From Candidatus Fermentibacterota bacterium (GTDB taxonomy: Bacteria > Fermentibacterota > Fermentibacteria > Fermentibacterales > Fermentibacteraceae), in NCBI GenBank assembly GCA_022703195.1, contig JAKLEF010000012.1, positions 1-16,391 on the forward strand: a stretch of DNA of 16,391 nt, read 5' to 3'. The position numbers and the translations under genes are program-made. This document shows, one piece after another, positions 1 to 7,187 of the stretch (position 1 is the first letter of the stretch; each line of letters starts with the position of its first letter). Under the pieces are notes generated by a model. It was not told the origin of the DNA and made no database searches. It worked only from the letters and a program-made list of their open reading frames with translations.

Positions 1-555
1 GAGCAGCCCCATCGCGGTGTCCCTCGCGGCAGGCCCGCCCATCTCGAAGCTCCTCCCGCTGACCTGGCCCAGGATTCCCAGCCGGGCAAGGACGGCTAGC
101 CGGCCCGGCCTGAGGGAGCACCAGCGATACCTCTCGGGATGTGCCAGCACGATCCTCGGGACGGACCTCGAGAGCGTCCAGAGCCTGAGCAGGGCCCCGA
201 CCCAGGACATCCCCGCCGGAAGCTCCGCGAGCACCCATCCCGATCCCGGATATGTTGGCATGCGCGAAGCCCGGGCCCTGCCGGGCGATGCATCGAGCAG
301 GACCTCGGCGCCGAACCCGATCCTGATCCCGGGAGCCTCCTCCCGTGCGAAGGCCGCGAACTCGGAGAACCTCCTCTCCCGCCTTGCGGAGCCGTCTCCG
401 GCCATGGAGACGTGCGGGGTGGCGACGAGGGTCAGTGCGCCCTTCGTGGCGGAGGCCGCCTCGTGCAGCATCGCGGCCGACTCCTCCCAGGTCGACGCCC
501 CGTCGTCGATGCCCGGAACGATGTGGCAGTGGATGTCCACGAGCCCGGCGCTCAT
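1..555 (-). CDS. PHP-domain phosphatase, CpsB/CapC-like (partial, 3' end outside window)
   Basis: The first 185 codons are visible and the C-terminus lies beyond the left edge. Near the N-terminus the protein reads DIHCHIVPGIDDGA, the signature of bacterial PHP-type tyrosine phosphatases (CpsB/CapC/YwqE), in which the HxH pair binds the active-site metal cluster. Later blocks also fit: ATPHVS, GAEVLLD and IVLAHPERY, which supply further metal-binding His and Glu residues. Family members dephosphorylate tyrosine kinases that control capsule or exopolysaccharide export. No kinase or polysaccharide gene is visible here, so the substrate is unknown. The ATG at 555 overlaps the upstream methyltransferase stop as ATGA, which supports this start and translational coupling. 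A generic PHP phosphoesterase is the main alternative. Confidence 0.85.
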   Translation of the reverse strand, partial: MSAGLVDIHCHIVPGIDDGASTWEESAAMLHEAASATKGALTLVATPHVSMAGDGSARRERRFSEFAAFAREEAPGIRIGFGAEVLLDASPGRARASRMPTYPGSGWVLAELPAGMSWVGALLRLWTLSRSVPRIVLAHPERYRWCSLRPGRLAVLARLGILGQVSGRSFEMGGPAARDTAMGLL

Positions 556-1166
556 TCCGCCCCACCGCTCCCGGAGCCCGGGAGGGGCCTCTGGGGTAGG
601 AGGCGGAGCCGCCTCCTACCTCCCCCCTTCACGGCGCGCAGCCTGACGAGCCCGGCCGGGCGCGAGGGTTCGCCGAACGGCTGTATCTCGAAGGCCTCCA
701 TGCCGAACGCCCTGCAGGACACCAGCATCTCCTCGAGCGCCTGAGGCCTGTTCACCGTCCTGTACTCCCCGCCCGCCCGGAGAAGGTGCGACGCCGCCCG
801 GGCGAAGAGCGAGCGGGCGACCGGGCCGGCCAGCCTCTCGAGCCGCCTGCGCATCCCCTGCGGCTGCCTGGAACGCCCCACGTCCCCGTAGGGCGGGTTG
901 GACGTGACGAGGTCGGCGATGCCGCCGGCCATGAGGGAGGGCACCTCGGAAACGTCGCAGCAGACCCTGAGGGCTCCTTCGATCCGGCACGAGGAGAGGG
1001 CGGCCAGGTCGAGGTCCACCAGGAGCCAGACGGGTCCTTCCGCAGCGGGGACGAATCCGGCCACTCCGCCCGAACCGGCTCCGAGATCGGCGGCGAAAGC
1101 GGGCTTAAGGAGCCCGATGCCTTCGGCGAGCGCGGCAGTGTCGGATGTCGGACCGGGAGAGCCCAT
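552..1166 (-). CDS. SAM-dependent methyltransferase, TrmN6/YfiC-like
   Basis: A 204-residue class I methyltransferase. It has a SAM-binding glycine loop (DLGAGSGG, about residues 27-34), an acidic strand end (LLVDLDL) and the catalytic NPPY motif (about residue 89). NPPY is typical of N6-adenine or glutamine N-methyltransferases. The order of motifs and the C-terminal pattern (NRPQALEEML, then RLRAVKGGGRRR) resemble TrmN6, which methylates A37 of tRNA1(Val). Assigning that exact substrate is an inference. The protein is shorter than the roughly 245-residue E. coli enzyme, with a reduced N-terminus and a basic, Gly/Pro-rich tail. Its ATG lies one base after the upstream lipoprotein stop, and its stop overlaps the next ATG, so it is in mid-operon. 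Another small-RNA or protein methyltransferase is possible. Confidence 0.8.
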   Translation of the reverse strand: MGSPGPTSDTAALAEGIGLLKPAFAADLGAGSGGVAGFVPAAEGPVWLLVDLDLAALSSCRIEGALRVCCDVSEVPSLMAGGIADLVTSNPPYGDVGRSRQPQGMRRRLERLAGPVARSLFARAASHLLRAGGEYRTVNRPQALEEMLVSCRAFGMEAFEIQPFGEPSRPAGLVRLRAVKGGGRRRLRLLPQRPLPGSGSGGAE

Positions 1167-1167
1167 G

Positions 1168-1848
1168 TCAGCGGTAGGGTGCCTTGGCCACGCCCCAGGT
1201 GCACGCGCCCTCGGGGTACTCCTCGAGGCGGAAGTCCTCCCAGCGGCTGATGTACCAGTAGGAAGACGCGTCCTCGACCATCGTGATCCGGGCCTGGCCG
1301 ACCGCCGGATTCTCCCATCCGGCGTGCTCGCTCCCCGCGACCACGATCGAGTAGTCCCTCCAGATCACGGCGCTGTCCATCGGGGCGGGAGGATCGGAGT
1401 AGCCGGGCACGAGCGAGAAGTATGCCACCACGAGGCTGTCCTCCGGCAGGGAATCGCCCGAGGTCGAAGCGAGGAGGTTGTACACCGACGTGAACTCGGC
1501 GTCTAAGTCCCATGCGTCGAAATCGTAGTTCCAGGGGGATCCGCCGTACTCCACCGCATCGGCGGGATCGGCCGTGAAGACGAACGACGTGTCGAGACAG
1601 GCGGAATAGATCGTGATGCTCCTCGACTCGAGGCCGATATCCAGGTTGTACATCACCATCGACGGCGAAGTGGGAGGCTGCGTGGGGTCCTGGACCTCCC
1701 CGGGGTCCTCGGGCTCCCTTGGGTCGAACAGCGAGCAGCCGGGCGCCTGCAGGAGAACCGCGCAGGCCAGGAGAAGGGATGTGATGCTAGAACAGGTAGT
1801 TGAAGCCGACCGAGGCGTTCCAGTAGCTGTCTCTGTCACGGGATGCAT
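1168..1848 (-). CDS. Predicted lipoprotein with NTF2-like domain; 5' end formed inside a tandem repeat
   Basis: The reliable part begins with a hydrophobic signal segment (TSLLLACAVLLQ) and lipobox APGC, then a Pro/Asp/Glu-rich linker and a globular domain. SFVFTADPAD near the start of that domain and YWYISRWEDFR near its end resemble NTF2-like lipoproteins seen in several candidate phyla; this family call is an inference. No ATG, GTG or TTG lies just before the signal segment. The nearest in-frame ATG is at 1848, inside repeat copy A, with GGGGGA 9 nt upstream. That start gives a 21-residue N-terminal extension translated from an alternative frame of the repeated beta-barrel gene end, and puts the lipid-modified Cys at residue 38. 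The frame stays open upstream to an ATG at 2013, and other in-frame starts occur in the repeats, so the start is uncertain. The function is unknown. Confidence 0.7.
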   Translation of the reverse strand: MHPVTETATGTPRSASTTCSSITSLLLACAVLLQAPGCSLFDPREPEDPGEVQDPTQPPTSPSMVMYNLDIGLESRSITIYSACLDTSFVFTADPADAVEYGGSPWNYDFDAWDLDAEFTSVYNLLASTSGDSLPEDSLVVAYFSLVPGYSDPPAPMDSAVIWRDYSIVVAGSEHAGWENPAVGQARITMVEDASSYWYISRWEDFRLEEYPEGACTWGVAKAPYR

Positions 1849-2012
1849 ACGGATCGATCCCCCGGGTACCATGCTAGAACAGGTAGTTGAAGCCGACCGA
1901 GGCGTTCCAGTAGCTGTCTCTGTCACGGGATGCATACGGGTCGACCCCCGAGGTACCATGCTAGAACAGGTAGTTGAAGCCGACCGAGGCGTTCCAGTAG
2001 CTGTCTCTGTCA
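1784..2012 (-). repeat. Tandem repeat, 87-bp unit: two full copies plus 55-bp source segment
   Basis: Copy A spans 1784-1870 and copy B 1871-1957. The 55-bp segment 1958-2012 is the true 3' end of the beta-barrel gene. All three share 55 identical bases, which encode the last residues of the barrel (DSYWNASVGFNYLF), its TAG stop and three further bases. Copies A and B add a 32-bp linker and differ from each other at four linker positions. The unit is 29 codons exactly, so reading frames are kept across the array. In the barrel frame the linkers read GTRGIDPYASRD and GTSGVDPYASRD. The array lies at the barrel-lipoprotein junction and overlaps the putative start of the lipoprotein. Confidence 0.95.
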
Positions 2013-3769
2013 TCGGAATAGAAGGTCCTTTTCAGGTTGAGGGAGAGTATGCCCTCCCCGAGGCTCATCCTGGTCCTCAGGCCGAGGTGGTGCAGGTTGT
2101 CCTCCTGGGGCTGCAGGAAGGATGCGTCGAGGAATTTCCGCCTCGAGAACTCGTACGAGTAGCTCGGCGTTATGCCGATGCCCGAACCGAGCCTGAACCC
2201 GGCGTTCAACGTCACGGTGCTGTTGATGCTCTCCTCAGACCTGCTGAACAGCGAGTTCTCGTAGCTGCCCTGGTCCTGCAGCCTCAGGTTGTGGGAGATG
2301 CCCAGCATGGTGGAGTCGGACTGGACCCTCTGGATGGAGAGCCGCGATTCGAGCCTCCTGAACAGCAGGTCGTTACCGGTCGAGCTCTCGGGGAACCTGT
2401 AGGTGGTGTAGTCGGCGCTGACGTCGATCGTCTCGTCGATCTCCCAGCCAAGGCCGAGGTCGTACTCGACCCCGGGCGAGAAGCTGTAGGTGGACGAGTT
2501 CCTCGAGTTCGCCGAGAAGTCGGACTTGAGGAAGACCGTCTCGAGGTTCTGGCCCTGGACCCTGCCGAGGAGGGTCATCCTGGAAGAGACCGGGACCTCC
2601 GCCGAGAGCGAGAGGACCTCGCGGAGCTCGTCCTTGTCGCTGTTGTCCTGGAGAGTGTCCCCGAAGCCCGGCCAGGAGCCCTCGGTGTCGAACCTCGCGA
2701 GCTGGATGCTCCGCAGGAAGACTATCCTGGAGTCGCCGGGGAGGTAGGTGACCGTGGCATTCAGCACCCTGGTGTCCCAGACCTCGTAGATGTCGTACAG
2801 CTCGTTGTCCGGGAAACCCGTCCTCTTCCTGTCGCTCCTGTCGAACGTCCTGCTGAAGACGATGTCCGACGAGAGGGCGTCCATCATCTGCCACCTGACA
2901 TGGGCGTCTATGCTCCTCGTCCTCTCGAGCCTGTCCCTGGGGTCCTCGCGGCTGGTGGAATCCTCGTACTCCCAGTACCTGTTGGTCCATGTCCAGTCGG
3001 TGCCGAGCTCCAGATCCACCGCGTCGGCGAACTTCGGGAGTGTAAGCGTCGTGGCATGGCTCCAGTCCTGCTGCCTGATGCTGTACGAGGAGTCCGTGTA
3101 GGTCGAGAAGATCCTTGCCGCCGCGAGCTGGACGCTCAGCGAGCCGCCCTCGAAGGCCCCGGGGAAGGCGTATCCGAATCTGGCGCCCAGATTGTCGCTG
3201 CCGGTGTCGAGCTGCTCGCCCATGACCCTTCCCTCGGTCATGGAGAAGCTCGTGGAGAGCCTGTCGATGAGCGGTTTCTGGACCGTGACGCTGAAGTTCC
3301 TCACGCCGCCCTCGTCGTGGGTGTCCAGCGTGCTGTCGCCTGAGATCTGCTCCGAGTCTTTGAAGTGGAAGCCCAGGCCGATCAGCACCGATGCCCAGTC
3401 GGCCGGCAGGTACCTGACCTGTCCGGTGGCCGTGTTGTCGACCTGGTCCTGTATCGTGTCGCCGTACCTCTCCTCCAGCGAGATGCTGCGGGAGATCGCG
3501 GAGGAGAGCTCGATCCTGTCCTGCGGGTTCCAGCGAAGGGCGGCGTTCCCGGACCTGCCGTCGATGAACCTCTCGAGCTGATAGCTCCTGTCGGCCGTGA
3601 ACGAGGCGTCGAGGCTCATGCTCACGGTGCTCGAGATAGCCTCGGCGAACGAGAAGGAGTTCAGGAGCTTGCTCGTCTCCTTCACCTGCTCGAGGCCAAG
3701 GTTGTAGCCGATGTCGTAGGCAGGCGCGAGAGATGCCAGCGCCAGCAGCAGCAGGAACCCCCTCATCAT
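1961..3769 (-). CDS. Outer-membrane beta-barrel protein of unknown function
   Basis: A 602-residue protein with a signal peptide (MMRGFLLLLALASLAPAYD), followed by long alternating polar/hydrophobic stretches rich in Ser, Thr, Asp, Tyr and Phe. It ends in GFNYLF. A C-terminal aromatic residue preceded by alternating aromatics is the beta-signal recognised by the BAM complex, so this is very likely an outer-membrane barrel with many strands. There is no TonB box, OmpA domain or other named motif that I recognise. The ATG at 3769 overlaps the rsmA stop as ATGA, and a GGAG lies 8 nt upstream, so I prefer it to the second ATG. The 3' end, including the stop, is duplicated twice downstream. The following gene is a lipoprotein, so the two may act together at the cell envelope; that is inference. 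Confidence 0.85.
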   Translation of the reverse strand: MMRGFLLLLALASLAPAYDIGYNLGLEQVKETSKLLNSFSFAEAISSTVSMSLDASFTADRSYQLERFIDGRSGNAALRWNPQDRIELSSAISRSISLEERYGDTIQDQVDNTATGQVRYLPADWASVLIGLGFHFKDSEQISGDSTLDTHDEGGVRNFSVTVQKPLIDRLSTSFSMTEGRVMGEQLDTGSDNLGARFGYAFPGAFEGGSLSVQLAAARIFSTYTDSSYSIRQQDWSHATTLTLPKFADAVDLELGTDWTWTNRYWEYEDSTSREDPRDRLERTRSIDAHVRWQMMDALSSDIVFSRTFDRSDRKRTGFPDNELYDIYEVWDTRVLNATVTYLPGDSRIVFLRSIQLARFDTEGSWPGFGDTLQDNSDKDELREVLSLSAEVPVSSRMTLLGRVQGQNLETVFLKSDFSANSRNSSTYSFSPGVEYDLGLGWEIDETIDVSADYTTYRFPESSTGNDLLFRRLESRLSIQRVQSDSTMLGISHNLRLQDQGSYENSLFSRSEESINSTVTLNAGFRLGSGIGITPSYSYEFSRRKFLDASFLQPQEDNLHHLGLRTRMSLGEGILSLNLKRTFYSDDRDSYWNASVGFNYLF

Positions 3770-4578
3770 GCCCCCAGCTCCGCCATCCTCCTGAAGCACT
3801 CCGGAGGAAGCTGTTCGGCCCTCAAGCCCGAATCTATGCCGGCCAGTCCGAGGAGGGTAGCAGCCTCCTCCCGCCCCATCGCGGCCGCGAGGTTGTTGAG
3901 GATAGTCTTCCTCCTGCGGGAGAACGAGACCGCCACGATCCTCCCGAAGGCGGGGACGAGCGCGGACGGCACCAGCTGGGCCTCCCTGCGCCTGAGCACG
4001 AGCACGCGCGACCTGACCGCGGGTTCGGGGAGGAAGTCGCCGGGCTCGGCGTCGAGGAGTGCGGATGCCTCGAAGAAGGGCCACAGGCCCAGGGCGAGCC
4101 TGCCGTACTCCTTCGATCCGGGGCCGGCCGCGACCCTGGCGGCCAGCTCGGCCTGGAGCATCACCACGGCCGTGCGGATCGACCCGAATCCGGGTTCGGC
4201 CAGCCTGAAGAGGGCCGGCGAGGATATGCCGTAGGGGAGGTTCGCCGCCAGGGCGTCGAACGGGGCACCGGGCAGCGAGGCCGGATCGACTTCGAGGAAG
4301 TCGTCCGTGACCACGCGGAGGGGTTTCCCCTCGAAGATGCGCTCCAGACGGGCGGCCATGAGCCTGGAGACCTCGACCGCGGTGACAGGCCGCTCAGGTG
4401 AGACCAGGAACTCCGTCAGCGACCCGAGCCCCGGCCCGATCTCGAGGACACTGCCCGCCGGACAGGCCCCGGCTATCCTGACGGCTATCGACTCGTTCAC
4501 AAGGAAGTTCTGACCGAGGGCGCGGTTCGGCACCATCCCGAGTTCGTCCAGGGCCCTGCGGACCTCTACGGCGTTCAT
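3766..4578 (-). CDS. rsmA: 16S rRNA (adenine(1518)-N6/adenine(1519)-N6)-dimethyltransferase RsmA
   Basis: RsmA (KsgA) dimethylates two adjacent adenines in the loop near the 3' end of 16S rRNA late in 30S assembly. The 270-residue length is normal. Family motifs occur in order: RALGQNFLVN at the N-terminus; the SAM-binding EIGPGLGSLTE; the acidic TAVEV; DDFLEVD; the catalytic NLPYGISSP; a C-terminal substrate domain containing FLPEPAVRSRVL; and SRRRKTILNNL. The ATG overlaps the preceding TatD-radical SAM stop (ATGA), and its own stop overlaps the barrel-protein ATG in the same way. All expected core motifs are present and nothing looks broken. Confidence 0.97.
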   Translation of the reverse strand: MNAVEVRRALDELGMVPNRALGQNFLVNESIAVRIAGACPAGSVLEIGPGLGSLTEFLVSPERPVTAVEVSRLMAARLERIFEGKPLRVVTDDFLEVDPASLPGAPFDALAANLPYGISSPALFRLAEPGFGSIRTAVVMLQAELAARVAAGPGSKEYGRLALGLWPFFEASALLDAEPGDFLPEPAVRSRVLVLRRREAQLVPSALVPAFGRIVAVSFSRRRKTILNNLAAAMGREEAATLLGLAGIDSGLRAEQLPPECFRRMAELGA

Positions 4579-5936
4579 GCCCCTCCCCTCGTGACGAGCG
4601 GGAGGCCGAGGCCTTCCGCGACGGCGCGCACCCTCCCCATCTCGACGCCCTCCCAGGCCACCGCGGTGAGTCTGACCCGGGGGCCTGCGGACACGGCCAG
4701 CCGCACGAAGGCGAGAAGGCTCTCCCAGGCGCCGGGGACGGACGGCCTGCAGATGCCGCTGTAAGATGCGTCGTCCCAGGCGTTGAGGCTGATGCTCACC
4801 GAGTCGAAGAGCCTGACGACCTCCAGGACCTCGTCCTGGCCAAACGAGGAGAGCGCGAGCCCGTTGGTGTTCAGCCTGAGCCGCCAGCCGAGCGACCGTG
4901 CCAGGCCGGCAGCGCGGCGCAGGAGGGCGAGCCGCGACGTGGGCTCACCGTAGCCGCAGAACACCATCTCGCTGAGGCCGCGCCGGGGGAGCCGCGAGAT
5001 GCCCGACAGGACCCTCTCCTCCGAAGGCTCGCCGCCCCCGTGCGCCAGGAGGTATCCCCCGAGGCCGTCCTCGGTGTTCCTGATGCAGAAGCGGCAGGAG
5101 TTGCCGCAGATCCCGGTGAGGTTCACGTAGGCCCTCCCGTCCAGCAGGTAGATCACCGAAGGCCGGGCAGAGGCACCCTGCCGGAACGCCCTCTCGCTGT
5201 TCGCGGCCAGGATGGAGCAGGCTTCGCCGAATGGCATCCCCCAGGCGGCGGCCACCGCGCGGGCGGTGTGCATCACGAAGGCGGGCTCGCAGGTCCGGCC
5301 CCTCACGGGTTCCGGCGACATGAACGGGCTGTCGGTCTCCACCAGTACGGAGCTCCGCGGCAGGGCCGCCAGGGTCTGCCGGAGCGTTTCGCTGCGCCTG
5401 AACGTCACAGCGCCGGAAAAGCCGATGAACCATCCCCTCGACGCGGCTTCGAGCGCGGGCCCGTCCGGGCCGGTGTAGCAGTGGAGAACGGCGCCGGGCG
5501 GGTCCAGGGCACCGAGGGCCTCCACGATCTCCGCCTCGGCACCCCTGCTGTGGCAGACCAGCGGCAGGTCGAGGTCGGACGCCAGGCCTGCGTGCGATGC
5601 CAGGAGTTCGCGCTGCAGTTCGAGGGGCGGAGCCCCCGGCCTCAGTTCGAGCCCCGTCTCGCCTATCGCGCATACCCCCGGCTCGAAGGCGAGCCGTTCG
5701 ATCTCCTCGAATGGTCCGGGGTCCTCCGCCTCGGCGGGATGGATGCCCACCGCCGCCAGGAGGCCGTGCTCCCGCGCGATGGCGACAGCCTGAGAGCTGG
5801 TGCCCCTGTCGATGCCCGGGACGACGATCCATCCCGTCCCCGCCGCCCTGGCGGCTTCGAGGACATCATCCAGCCGTTCCGCGAGTCCCGGGAAGAACAG
5901 GTGGCAGTGGGTGTCGGGGGGGTGGGCGTCCGTCAG
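4575..5936 (-). CDS. TatD-family metal-dependent hydrolase fused to TatD-linked radical SAM domain
   Basis: One 453-residue chain holds two enzymes. Residues 1-250 are TatD-like: DTHCH (His10, His12), AVGIHP, AIGETGLE, LVCHSRG, VLHCYTG and VETDSPFMSPEP provide the metal ligands of a TIM-barrel nuclease or deoxyribonuclease. Residues 260-453 are radical SAM: YVNLTGICGNSCRFCIRN contains the C-x3-C-x2-C iron-sulfur motif (Cys277, 281, 284), and VFCGYGEPT is the following glycine-rich motif. This second half matches the TatD-linked radical SAM family, usually a separate adjacent gene; its reaction is unknown. The start is unusual: no ATG, GTG or TTG lies close upstream of His10. A CTG at 5936 has GGAGG 6 nt before it and overlaps the purA stop as CTGA. 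The alternative is a GTG at 6056, which would overlap purA by 124 bp. Confidence 0.88.
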   Translation of the reverse strand: MTDAHPPDTHCHLFFPGLAERLDDVLEAARAAGTGWIVVPGIDRGTSSQAVAIAREHGLLAAVGIHPAEAEDPGPFEEIERLAFEPGVCAIGETGLELRPGAPPLELQRELLASHAGLASDLDLPLVCHSRGAEAEIVEALGALDPPGAVLHCYTGPDGPALEAASRGWFIGFSGAVTFRRSETLRQTLAALPRSSVLVETDSPFMSPEPVRGRTCEPAFVMHTARAVAAAWGMPFGEACSILAANSERAFRQGASARPSVIYLLDGRAYVNLTGICGNSCRFCIRNTEDGLGGYLLAHGGGEPSEERVLSGISRLPRRGLSEMVFCGYGEPTSRLALLRRAAGLARSLGWRLRLNTNGLALSSFGQDEVLEVVRLFDSVSISLNAWDDASYSGICRPSVPGAWESLLAFVRLAVSAGPRVRLTAVAWEGVEMGRVRAVAEGLGLPLVTRGGA

Positions 5937-7186
5937 ACGTCCCTCCGGATGACGTCGTCCCTGTGGGGGCCGGTGGAGACGAGGCGCACGGGCGCGCCGC
6001 AGAAGCGCTCCACAAATTCGACGTATCGCCTGGCGGGAGGCGGCAGGGCGTCCCACGAGCGCTCTCCGGAGATGTCCTCGGGGAAACCCGGCAGGGTCTC
6101 GTACACGGGCCTGCAGGCGGAGAGCCCCCTGCCGAACACTGGCCGGCCGCCAGGAAGGCCTTCGTAGGAGGTGCAAACCCGTATCTCGGGAAAGCCGCCC
6201 AGCACGTCCAGCAGGGTGAGTGCGATCTCCGAACAGCCGTTGAGGGCGACCGAGTAGCGCATCAGCACGGCGTCGAGCCAGCCGCAGCGCCGGGGGCGGC
6301 CCGTGGTGGCGCCGTACTCCCTTCCCTTCCTCCGGAGCTCCCCGCCGGTGGGGTCGTCCAGCTCGGTGGGGAAGGGGCCTGCACCCACGCGGGTCGAGTA
6401 GGCCTTCATCACCCCCGTGACCAGGGCGGGACCTGGACCCAGCCCGAGGCTCTGGAAGGCGGAGGCGGCGGTGCACGAACCGGAGGTGACGAACGGATAG
6501 GTGCCGTGGTCGGGATCGAGCAGGGTGCCCTGGGCGCCCTCGGCTATCACGCAGACTCCGTCTGCGAGCATGCCCCTGATGGCGCTCCCGACGTCGGAAG
6601 CGAGCCCGGAGAGCTCGAAGGCGGCATCCACGAACTCGGCCGCCTGATTCGCCAGATCGGGCCCGCTTCCCGGCATGCCGGCGGCCTCTTCGAGGAGGGC
6701 GTCCGACATCGACTCGAGAGCGCTCCTGTCGGCTGCGTCCTCGAGCCTGATCCCGGTCCTGCCGAATTTCCTCACATATGCCGGGCCGATCCCGCGCCCG
6801 GTGGTGCCTATGGCCCGGGAGCCCCTGCGGAGTTCCTCCTCCGCCTCGACGAGCCTGTAGACGGGATGGACGAGATGCGCGGAGCCCGAGACGCGGAGCC
6901 TTCCCCTGACCGCATGGCCTGCATCCGAGAGGGCTTCCATCTCGGCGAGCATCGCAACCGGGTCCAGCACGCAGCCCGCGCCTATGAATCCGGCGATGCC
7001 GGGCCTCAGCATCCCCGAAGGGACCTGGTGGAGGACCACGGAGCCACCGTCCGTCTTCACGGTATGGCCTGCGTTGGCCCCGCCCGAAAACCTCGCGACG
7101 GCGCCGGAGCCGGGGGCCAGGTGGTCCACGACCTTGCCCTTGCCCTCGTCACCCCAGCCCAGGCCTACGACAATCCTCAGCGGCAC
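5933..7186 (-). CDS. purA: Adenylosuccinate synthetase PurA
   Basis: PurA joins IMP and aspartate using GTP to make adenylosuccinate, the first committed step to AMP, in the cytoplasm. The 417 residues cover the family. The N-terminal GTP and catalytic loop is GLGWGDEGKGK, with Gly at a position where Gln is usual. GGANAGHT keeps the catalytic His. GTTGRGIGPAY binds IMP, VMKAYSTRVGAGPFPTE is conserved, and GRPRRCGWLDAV and the terminal STGPHRDD complete the set. It starts with GTG at 7186, one base after the clpX stop, so it belongs to the tig-clp transcript. Its TGA overlaps the CTG start proposed for the next gene. Confidence 0.97.
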   Translation of the reverse strand: MPLRIVVGLGWGDEGKGKVVDHLAPGSGAVARFSGGANAGHTVKTDGGSVVLHQVPSGMLRPGIAGFIGAGCVLDPVAMLAEMEALSDAGHAVRGRLRVSGSAHLVHPVYRLVEAEEELRRGSRAIGTTGRGIGPAYVRKFGRTGIRLEDAADRSALESMSDALLEEAAGMPGSGPDLANQAAEFVDAAFELSGLASDVGSAIRGMLADGVCVIAEGAQGTLLDPDHGTYPFVTSGSCTAASAFQSLGLGPGPALVTGVMKAYSTRVGAGPFPTELDDPTGGELRRKGREYGATTGRPRRCGWLDAVLMRYSVALNGCSEIALTLLDVLGGFPEIRVCTSYEGLPGGRPVFGRGLSACRPVYETLPGFPEDISGERSWDALPPPARRYVEFVERFCGAPVRLVSTGPHRDDVIRRDV

Positions 7187-7187
7187 G

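Noticed and set aside
1784..1957. Cloning polylinker or vector contamination, because the linkers contain SmaI/KpnI, ClaI, SalI and NsiI-type sites
   Set aside because: The units run seamlessly into native coding sequence, keep the barrel frame and differ by coding-like substitutions. No other vector sequence is present. Read mapping would settle it.
1784..2012. CRISPR array
   Set aside because: The repeated part is 55 bp of coding sequence with nearly identical 32-bp linkers. Real spacers would be unrelated to each other, and no cas genes are present.
1613..3343. 576-codon open frame on the plus strand
   Set aside because: It lies antisense to the barrel gene and through the tandem repeats. 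Its composition (Val, Glu, Arg, Pro rich) is typical of shadow frames in GC-rich DNA, and it has no domain or ribosome site.
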